NCBI GenBank assembly: GCA_039621445.1
Contig: CP154956.1
Span: 68,456,452-68,520,451, forward strand
Source of the DNA: Euglena gracilis
Lineage: Eukaryota > Euglenida > Euglenophyceae > Euglenales
DNA: 64,000 bases
Direction of reading: 5' to 3'
Below, piece by piece: positions 1-10,000 of this stretch. Each line of letters starts with the position of its first letter. Positions within the stretch are counted from its first letter, which is position 1. A program made the translations under genes and the position numbers. Under the pieces are notes generated by a model. It had not been told where the DNA came from and searched no databases. It worked only from the letters and a program-made list of their open reading frames with translations.

Positions 1-189
1 AGACCCCTCCCTGGAGGTTTCCAGCAACGGACCCAAAAATAATAATAAAAAATGAGGCCCGGGTGTTTTTTGGGGGGGATTATGTGCCAAAAACCATAAA
101 TCTAAAAAAACAATAATGAACCACAAAGTCAAAAGATGGATGAGCCTGATCAATTAGTGACTTTTTCCCCATGCGCCGCGATGCGGAAA

Positions 190-312
190 TCTTTTCAGAA
201 GTTGAAATTTTGTGTATCGGTGTGTATCGGTGCGTATGGGCAAAGAAATTTTTGTGTATCGGTGTGTATCGGCAAATAAAAATTTGTGTATCGGTGTGTA
301 TCGCCGATACAC
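190..312. repeat. TGTATCGG short tandem repeat
   Basis: The 8-base word TGTATCGG and close variants recur in pairs (GTGTATCGGTGTGTATCGG), separated by A/T spacers such as CAAAGAAATTTTTG. The block ends in an inverted copy, CGATACACAC. Short reading frames across it are low-complexity and not credible genes. Confidence 0.7.
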
Positions 313-1324
313 ACTGAGGAGAGGTCTGCCCTGGGGTGTGCCTCCCATTGACGGAAACATCCCCTGCAGAAGGCGCCCCCTTGCCCCTCCCCCCCGGTTG
401 TTAAAAAGATGCCTAAGCCCAACCGGGATTTCTTGCCACTGAGACAGATCCAGGACTCATTTGTCTGGTATTTTGTGATGTTTGGAAGATCCAGCCAATG
501 ACATCTGTTGGAATATGAAGTGATTTTTGAGAACATTTCCTGAGCTCTAGGGTGTTTTTTTTTATGTTAATGATGACGATGATGATTTATTTATTTAGGA
601 TTTATTATTTATTTATTTGTTTACTTATTTTTATTATTATTCTTATTTTTGTTTTTTTCTGTTCTTTATGGTTGTTTTCTCGGTTTGGCAACATTTTTGT
701 GCCACTCACTCTCTCAGCAGACTGTTGCAAAATTTTCGGATGCATCCCCCCCATGGTTAAAACAACGAGCATGCTTAAGGAAGTCCCTTCTTGTCTGTCT
801 CACCTCAAAAGAATTTTCTGTTGTGATGCCAACAGGGTATTGTCTCCATGTTGTTGCAGAAAATGTCCATCTTGTTGAATTATTTTCCATTTTCAAATAC
901 AACGCAGAAACAATCACCCAAAGCCCCAAAGGAACGCACCTTTTTCGCAGACACGTTCTGTAACACCAAGGCTGTTTGTTTTGCATTGCTATCACATTCA
1001 ATTGGAATTTGAAGTCTGCACATTTTAAAAATCTTCTTTAGGGGATTCGCCATATATTTCTGTTCAAATGCCTCCCATCTGGAAAATACCTTCCACATTC
1101 AGCATTTTGCACCATCACCATATCAGCATATTTCACCATCACATTTGTTTTGGTTGCCAAACCATTCTCAGAAGTTTTTTTTTTGTATTTTTGTCATTCC
1201 AGGCTGCAACAGAAATGCTAAATTCGAACGATTTCCTTCTTTTTGGCGTGAGGATACAGAGGAATTTTTTCAAATCTACAACCACAGGGCTTCAAAAATG
1301 ACATCTGACAATGAGGAGTTTCAG

Positions 1325-2646
1325 AAGTACTCCCGCGGCATGTTTGGGGGCGTGTTGATCTTACCATTGCTCAGTTTGTGCCCTTCGATGATTTGGGGAT
1401 CTCCAAAAAAATAGAGGAATCAGCATTAGGGTCAACAAGAAGAGTCTTCATTACAAATGAGAAGACGTACCACCATTTTCTCTGAACCCGCATATAAAAC
1501 AAAAGAATTTGAATTTTTATATGGCAAAGGGTTTCAAAAAATCCATATTTAAACCCCAAAGCTGGCCAACTTCCCCACCCCTGAATCCCACACCCTTTGG
1601 GGGGGGGGGCACTTTCAGGGGTGGTCAAAATCCCACACACAAGACATAATTTTTCTGCAAATTTTCGACATTTTCCCCCCTTTCCTCATTTTTCCGCACG
1701 AACTTAACGAACTTGAAAATTGAAGGTGCAATGCGTTCCAGCCATTCCACAAATGGTTCACAAGGCAAGTGCTCTTTTTTTTTGCATGTGTTTGCATTTT
1801 CTCCCAATTTTGGTAAAATTTCGGCAAAATTGGCCAATTTTGGCAATTTTTGTGTTTTTCCTTGAGTTTTGCTGGCAGGTAATTTCGACTCAGAAAAATT
1901 TTGCATTTGGACCGGATATTCTCCTGAGACCAATCTCTTTGTCAAAATTTTGTTGTTATTTGGTTTTGGGACAACATATTCCATATTTTTGAAATCAGGA
2001 TGTTCCCCAAATAGCAAAACTTATGTTTTGGGGCTTTTTGTTGGAAAAAATGTGAATGATGGCTCAAAAATTCCACCAACGTTGCAAAATAAACTGATGG
2101 TTTAATGTTTTTCGAAGTCCGCTTCAACAAAAATTTGTATTCCCGAAATAAATTTTTTCGCAATTTTCCTGCATTTTCTGATGGCCTCTGTCCTCCCCCC
2201 ACCCGCATGCGTAGAAAAGGCACAGGGGGGGGGATGACGGAAAACACTGATGGAGGACTTTGGTGGTTTCCGAAACTTTGGTGTTTTCCTCAGTTCCTGT
2301 CATATGTTTTTTTCCTGATTGCAACACCTCCATCTCACGGGAGGGCGGAGTGGCTGAGGGCAATGGTCTGTTCTCAATGCCACGTGTCGTCCGTGGGGAG
2401 GCCAGCAGCTACAACAGCGAGCTGCGCTGCCTGGGGCAGGCGGCCGAACGTCTGGAAATGGGCTTGTGTGGCGGCCCCGTCGTTGAGGATGCGGCCTCGC
2501 CCGATGGCCGTCCGCTGGCCGTCGGCATGCTGGAGGGGGTGGTGGGCACTGCGCGGGACCAAGCACTGGAGGGGATGGCGGTGTTCATTCCCGCGGAGGC
2601 GATTTTAGACTTCTGCCGGCACGTGGAACGGCAGCTGGACAGTTAA
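1325..2646 (+). CDS. Trypsin-fold protease-like protein, C-terminal part
   Basis: Two exon-like blocks are visible. The first (about 1325-1466) reads VDLTIAQFVPFDDLGIS after a TTTCAG acceptor and can end at a GT at 1467. The second (about 2359-2646, stop TAA) reads LEMGLCGGPVV, then VGMLEGVV, then AVFIPAEAILDFC. The order G-x-C-G-G-P followed by a VGM.EGVV strand matches the C-terminal barrel of trypsin-like peptidases, where the motif is usually GDSGGP. Here Cys replaces Ser. His and Asp of a triad should lie in earlier exons that I could not locate. The phase between the two blocks is unresolved, so they might belong to different transcripts. The family call rests on this motif and the flanking strands only. 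Confidence 0.45.
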
Positions 2647-2702
2647 CCGCCATGCGTTCTCAGCATTGATGTTCAAGTGCTGGATTTTGTAGGTAAATGG
2701 CA

Positions 2703-2708
2703 AATAAA
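2703..2708 (+). terminator. Candidate polyadenylation signal AATAAA
   Basis: AATAAA lies 57 bases after the TAA stop of the protease-like gene, a plausible distance for a poly(A) signal. The surrounding DNA is A-rich, so chance occurrence is possible. Confidence 0.3.
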
Positions 2709-2709
2709 A

Positions 2710-4050
2710 TTTGAAATTTTCAATCAATGAATCAGCCAGTTGTTTTAGGGGCCCTGGAACAGGGCCCAACTGGGGGTCAAACCGGGTTCCAAAAATTGAA
2801 CTGCAAAAAAAATGTTCGAAAAAATTTGTGCCAATGCACATGTGCAAAGCGCCAAAGGAAAAAAAAATTGCGAATCCTAAAATAATGTTTGTTTCCAGGC
2901 AAAAATAAGACATCCCCCCCCTGGAGCTTTCCAGCAACAGATCCAAAGATAAGACCCGGGTCTTATTTTAGGTGGGGTTTATTTTAGGGGCCAGGGGGTC
3001 TTTGCTGGGGAGGGGGCTCTAGCTTTTGGAATTTTGGTGAAAGTTTTGGCCCCAAAAAACTTCCCACACGAGGAGGCAAAAATATTTCCAAAAAGTGGAA
3101 TTTTTGCAACGAGGAAGAATTGTCCCAAAGAATATCAATTTCAACAAATGAAAAATGAGTCAAAATTAAAATAAATGTCAAAGATTTTCCCTTTTGGGGG
3201 TATTTCACAGTTTTTAGGAGTATTTTTTTGGGTTTCCGCAAAATTTTGAGGGGTGGGTCTCACTTGGGTGGGTCTCACTGCTTTTTGTTTTGCTGAAAAT
3301 CGGCAGGAGGCTCAGAAGTCCTGTTGCCAAGGCTTCAAAACGAAACAGAATTTTGGTTGGTGCCCACAGTTGTGAAAACCAACCATTTAATGGTTGATGT
3401 GCGCAATTGCGCACACCCGCCCAAACATACCAGCAGTGTTCAACAGAGGGGCAGCACCACAGAAACGTCAGAAATGTCTTATTTAGGGAGGGTCTAGTAG
3501 CAAGGTCTTATTTTGGGTGAGGGGTTTAGGCCCACTGCACTGTTCAAGATGACAAATGATCAGCGTTCTTTCATGTCATCATTCCCAGTTTCAACGGGAT
3601 GAGTCGCAACCACTGGAGCACTCGTTGCCAACTTTTTGAAAGATTGTGTCTTGGCCAGGAGCAATGCCCTGCATTCCCCTGTCAACCTTTTTGCAAAGAC
3701 TGACCTCAAGAAGGAGTTGAAAATATATGTGAAGACTGTTGTGGGTTTCTAATTAAGTTCAGACGTGGCTTTTTCGTCAAAAAAATAGAACTTTCGATCG
3801 AATGAGGATGCGACTTTCCTCTTCTCTCAACATTTTCTTGGTGAACCACTAAAATGTCGACCCCATCAATCCTTGGCATGCTACCATGCATTTCGACAAA
3901 TGTATGATAGCATTCGGTTTTTATGGTCTGAAGATTTGGGAAGCATCAAGCAAAAATTTCCTGCATGACAATTTCAGGAAGTGATTTCGAATTTCGGCCT
4001 GATCCATACATGAATCTCCCCTGCCTTCTGTTTTCCTAATTCTTTTCGCA
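2710..4050. other. Intergenic stretch, no gene seen
   Basis: No block with coding codon bias and splice signals was found. It holds a copy of the AATAAGACC repeat (2905-2990), a second partial copy near 3475-3530, and a solitary GCGC dyad (GTGCGCAATTGCGCAC near 3398). Confidence 0.5.
2905..2990. repeat. AATAAGACCC / GGGTCTTATT repeat
   Basis: The core is the palindrome ATAAGACCCGGGTCTTAT, flanked by a C run and the phrase GGAGCTTTCCAGCAACAGAT. Related copies start the window (1-80, GGAGGTTTCCAGCAACGGAC) and recur at 12300-12375 and 33350-33445, so this is a dispersed family. Confidence 0.65.
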
Positions 4051-4063
4051 GCATTCTCCATTC

Positions 4064-7000
4064 ATGGCAACGTTCGACCCGTACCTGAGTGAAGACGATA
4101 GTGATTTTGCTGCTGGCAGGGTGTGTTTCGGAACCAGGGATTTTTTTAATTTTGGACCCCCGGTGGGGGGAGGGGGGGTAGGGTGGGTGTGTCCGCCGGA
4201 CCCCCTCCCCCCTGGGGGGGTCCCCCCGGAGGGGGGTGGGATATACTTTCGGCGCCGCAGGCGCCGAAAAAATTCTATTTTTAGCACTTTTCGCGATTTT
4301 TCGGCCATTTTTTGTGGGTCCCCCGGGACCCCCTCCCCCCCCCCGGGGGGCCCCCCCCAGGGGGGGGGGCCCCCCCGGGGGCCCCCCCCCAGGGGGGTGG
4401 GTGGGTGGGGGGACCCCCCCTCCCCCCCGGTCTTAAAAAAACCCCTGTTCGGAACCCTGCATTCGCTCTTTTGCCAATTGCTCTAAATTCATTCTTTTGG
4501 TCTGACATTGTGATTTAATTGCAAGCGTCCCTCGCTCACACCTGAATCAGTGGCACGTCCAAAGTCTGGTTTTCTCCCCTGCTCTCCTCCTTTTGAATAT
4601 TTTTTGGGGAATTATGGTGAAAAATCTGAATAAAATCACATTTGATGGAACAAGTTGCCTTCCCCAAGGTCCTGAGCTCACAAGGGGGGTACATACCATT
4701 GCTCAACCCCCCTCAGGGGGGTGACTGACTGTCTGACTAATTTTTTTTTCACAGACGGACCCCCCCCCCCAGGGTCCGCCAAGACTGACCGAAAGTGGAC
4801 CACTTGGTGCCGAAAGCACCGGATTTTTTTTAGAGGGGTTTTGTCCAGAGTCCATTTATTTAAGCTATTTTGTCTCGAGCGGCGAATAGTGACCGACCCC
4901 CCACAGGGACTGGTTTTTTTTTTATAAGCGACTGGCTTTTTTTTATAAAAAAACGGAAGTTGATCCCATTTCCCAGGGTCGGTGGGCAAGTTGAGAGCTC
5001 CATCTCAGATGCCTGAAAACTGGAACTGGACGGCAGAAGGCTGCTGGCTGATCTCCTGCCCAATACTGGGCTGAGTGCTTTCCACCTCCTGCTGTCCTGC
5101 CATGTGGCACTTTGGATGCATTTTGGGCCAGTTTGGGTGACTTCGGGCCAATGTTGGCTGTTTTCGGATCGTTTTGCCCGTTTTGGACCATTTTGGAATC
5201 AGGCATTATTTTTTTTAAAGGCGAGATTTCTCAAAAAATTCTAAGGCGTTTTTTCAGGGTTTTTAAGGTTTTTTAAGGTTTTTTGAGGAATTTTAAAAAA
5301 TTTTAAGGTTTTTTAAGGCATTTTTTTTTTCCTCAGGTAAAATCTCAGACCCCGAAGATGGCCCGATGGCTTCAGACTCCTGTGGCTTCGGAACGCCCAA
5401 GGAAGAAGCCTCGGGCGAAGCATGGGATCAGGGCGGTCCATGAGGGACAGTTATTGCCATTTTAGGCATTTTAGGAATTTTAGGCCATTCTAGGCATTTT
5501 AGGAATTTTAGGTCATTTTAGCTATGGGTTCCTGCATATGGGTCCCAAAATGGGTCAAAAAAACACCCGGCGCCGAAGACGCCAGAAAAATTATTTCGGG
5601 TCCAAAACTGCCCTGGAGGGGCAGTCCTTAAGAGGCAGTTAACTAAAAAAAAAATCCCGTCCTGATGGACCGCCCTGACCCGTGCACCCACACCGGATAG
5701 CCTCATGAACACTGACAAAATAATCCAACTTTTTCATGTGAGCAATATCAAACGCGTGCCCATGCAGTGTGCCACCGTACACATTGCTCAAAACCTTGTT
5801 GCATGGGAGACAGAGTGGGTCACCTCGAAACTCAAAACCCGAAACCATCCATTTTTTTTCATTGCAATTATTTTAAATTTCTGGCCCTATTCAGGACATT
5901 TGCTTGCCTGTTGGCCTTAAATGGCCTAAAATGGCCTCAAATGGGGAAATTTTGGGGCTTGACCATAGGTGCTTGCCAAGGTTGACTGTTTTTTTTAAAA
6001 CAAAAAAAATGTTTTTTTTTAAAAAGCATGTTTTTTAAAAAAAAACTTTTTTTAAAAAAACAAGTTTTTTATAAATATATTTTTTAAAAAGAAAACAAGT
6101 TTTTTTAAAGTATGTGTTCTTTTTAAAAAAAAAAACGCAGCAAAAAAAAAGTCTGGAAAAGCTTAAAAACGTCACTTTTTGATGACAAAAAATTACTTTA
6201 GAACTTTTTCCTCAAAAAATGGCCATTAAACTCCCTCAAACCCCCAATTTTCACATCTTCCAAAAAATCAACATTTTCTCAAAATTTTGAATTTGAGAGG
6301 TTTTTGAAGCAAGAAAAATGCCATTGAAAATCCAACAAATTTGACAGAGGAAAAGTGTCAGTAGAATTTGACTGTGCCAAAATTTGGTCCACCTTTTTTG
6401 ACCTTCGTTATTTTCCACCCCCCCCCCTCCTAAAACTACCAAATTTAACCCTGAAATCTTTGAGTTTTTTTTTGTCAAAATCAACATTTCTCAAAATTTT
6501 AATTTTGAGAGATTTTGGAAGCAAAAAAATGCCACTGAAAATCCAAAAAATTTCCAAGGGAAAAAATGTCAGTAAAATTTGACTGTTCCAAAATTTGGTC
6601 CCATTTTTTTTGACCTGCATTTTTGACCCCCCTCCTAAAAACTAACAATTTTCATCCCTAAAATTTTTGTGGTTTTTTTTGGGAAAATGTAATTTTCCAT
6701 CAAAAAAACCAACCATGCATTTTGGGTTCATTTTTCAACGTAATTTTCAAAAAATTTTCCCCGCCAAAATCCCCTTTTCCTTAATTTTTGGTTGAAGTGT
6801 ATGGGGACAGGATTTTTTTTTTTGCCTAAGGACCGCCCTGGCACGGGTTGCCGCATTGCAGGTCTGCAAATCCGCGATTGCGGTTCGGATATCCACTGTG
6901 TCATTTTGCTACTGTTGTTGCAAATTCTCAATCCTACTTTGCGATTTTGGGTGTGGGGGCATGCAAATTCAGCAGGAATTTCTCCACAATGGCAAGGTTT

Positions 7001-10000
7001 CTGATCCAAACGAGAAAGTCTTTCTTCCAACTGCTGCACATAAGTGCGGGGACCAAAACTTTCGCGTGCTTGGGCAAAAAAAAAGCGGGAAAAATTCGCG
7101 GAATCACCACTCAATTGGAGAACGCACTGTTTCGCTGCTTGAAATGCTGTGGCAAGTGTGGGAAACTGCTCCAGCGTAGTAAATTGTCCCAAATCGGGAT
7201 TTTTTTGTTGTTCATGCAACTTTTGCTGCAATTGCACTTTTGAGCAATTTAGGTTGACTCCTCTAAGAATGTCTCAAGTAATTCAAATCAAGAAAGATGT
7301 GGTTGCAAGTTTTGCTTATTCTGCCGTGTGTCACAGCTTTTGGTGAACCGAGGCCAACCGAACTATGCCAGAAACCTTGGCAAACAATCCGGTTTTCATA
7401 TTGTTTGTTCACAACCGCTTCTGCATTGACTGGCTTTATGCGGGGTTTCAGACATGCCATTATTTGTTTTGTGCAAGAAAAAAAATTCCCAGGAAAATTT
7501 TTAAGGTTTTTTAAGGTCATCACGGGGAAGAAAAATTTCTCTGGGGTGATTTTTTTAAAGGTTTTTTAAGGCATTTTGGCAAAAAAAATTTAATGTTTTT
7601 TAAGGTTTTTTAAGGCTTTTTAAGGCGCCTTAAAAAATAATAATGCCTGTTTGGAATACTTTGGGCCATTCTGGATACTTTGGGGTTAAAGTTTGAAATT
7701 TGGGGTTGGTGATTTTTTATTTGGTACAGAATTCCCAATTTGATTCCTATGGTTTCATTTTTCCCAAATTTTTGGGTTCGGAGATTCCTAATTCAGTGAC
7801 AACACAGTCCAGAAACAAGGAAAACGCGCTTTCACCCCCCCCCCCCCGATAAAGCCGACGTTTTCCGATATTTTTTTCTGGGGCCGATATAATAAATAAT
7901 TTCGATATGGCCGATATGGGCCGATAGCCAATATCCATCTTTGGTCACTATAGGGACCTGTCACCTGCCTCTGTAGCCTCTGATTTGTCAGGTGACAGTT
8001 TCCGGGGAGGGGGGGGTAAGGAATTTTGTCTACAGATTGTCTCATGGCCAGCAATTATGTTTAACATTGTGTTTGAATTTTGGCTGAATCAACCCATTCC
8101 AGACGCCGAAATATTCGAACAAAGAGGACCCGATGCACTCACATCCGCAGAAGGCGATCTGAGAGGTGGGGCCTCCCTGGAGTGACTGCTGGGGCCGAGT
8201 GGCTCACAAGCTTCGTTTCCACCTCACACATTTTCCTAAACAGGACGATTTGGATGAGTTCGACGGACCGTCTGATGAAGAAGAAGAGTTTCTCCTTGCC
8301 CCAGAGAACCAGGGCATGACTTCAGCGGGGAGGGGGACACCAATGTGTTTTTTTCTGCGTTCTTTGCTGTTTGCAAAATTTGTGCCTTTTGCCTTGGTTT
8401 ATTCTGTGCATAGTTTTAGATTTTTAGGGAACTCCAAAGGGGGTTAAAAAAATTTCGAATTTGGACCTTATTTTCACCAGAATTTTCTCCCAAGACCAAC
8501 GTTTTTTTTTTTAAATCCCTTTCCGATTTTTTTTGTCCAACAAATTGCATACTTTTGGACCAGCATGTTCAAATTTGACCCAAAAAAACAAATAATCAAT
8601 TTCTTCAAAATTCGCATGTTTTTGTTTAATTTTGTGTTTTTTTTTGTGGAATAGGCATTTTTTTTTGTTGATTTGTGTTGCTTTATTGCTTTTTTGGGGG
8701 GTTGAAACAATACAAATGATTTTCCAAAGTATGCACCATATTGCATAACGTGCAGTTTTGTAGACTGAAAAAGCTTTCCTGGAGGAGCTTTATCCAGGTC
8801 CTCCCCCAGAAGAAACTGTTCGGGGGACCTCCTGAAGGAACTTACATGCAACTTTTTGTTCTTTTTTGTTCATTTTTTTTGTGTGTCGTGTTTTTGAGAG
8901 TTCGTGTTCCGTCCCCCTGGTGTTCTTTTAAAGATTTTGTGTTTTTCCCAGAGACTCCGCAAGAGTAAGCATTTTTATTTGTAACTCCATTTACTCAGTT
9001 GTGTCTCATTTTCTTACCACTCCAACCATCTTGTGTCGATGTGTCAAGCCATGCCCCAGAGTACCATGTGACGTACATGGGTGAAAATGAGGTATGCAAT
9101 TGTTTACATAGTGGAGTGTCTCCCCTGCCATCGTTGCACAAATCAGGAAAAGTGTGCCCGCAGCGACAAACAACCGAGGAAAATGTAACCTCCCCCATAG
9201 AAGTAGAATAGCCTGCTACAAAAGCAGTGACCAAATAGAAGAGCGCCCCCCCCCCCCGACGGATTGAGCGTCTACTACAAGAGCACCCCCCCCTTTTTGA
9301 TTAAAGGGAAAATCAATGAAATCAGCCGATTTTAGGCAAATGGGGCCCTAATAGTAGAGCACCCCCACCGCCAGAGGCGGCGGTCCACTGCCTGAGCACC
9401 CGCTCTGCTATTAGGAGGTTTATAGCCTCAGGGTCGACCCTGTTTTTTTTGGATCGGTAACTGAAACCCAAGGGGTGCCAGATCAAAGCGCAGATGATGG
9501 GAGCGCTCTCAAGGGGGGGCCAACCAAATCGACCTCCCGGAATCAAGGCGCTTTTGCTGGAGGCCCAACCACAAGCAAAAGGACGCCCTGCAAGGGGCGG
9601 GTACCAACGCCTTGGGGTGGGTCCAGCCAGCAGCATCTTTTCCAGCTGTGTGCCCCCCCCCTCCCCATCGATGAGCTTTAATTCCTGGCCAGCTGCCCAC
9701 AGGACAATTGGAAGGTTTATTTTCTGGGAGGTGCAAAAATGGGCAAAATGTGGGTAAGAAATGAGCTAAAAGAATGGGCTGTCCAGCTCAAATTTTGGTG
9801 GGATTATTTGATTTATTTCAAATGAACTCGCATTGCTGTGGGGTTTTTTTGCAGCTTCGATTTTTGGAATCCGATTCGACCTGGGTCATGCACAGTGGAC
9901 TCACCTTATTCCCGCCAGTGGACTCACCTTATTTCCAGCCAGTCCAACTTTTCCAGCATCTGAACTGGATCATCCCTCGGGGTCGCTAGGCGACGCCCTG

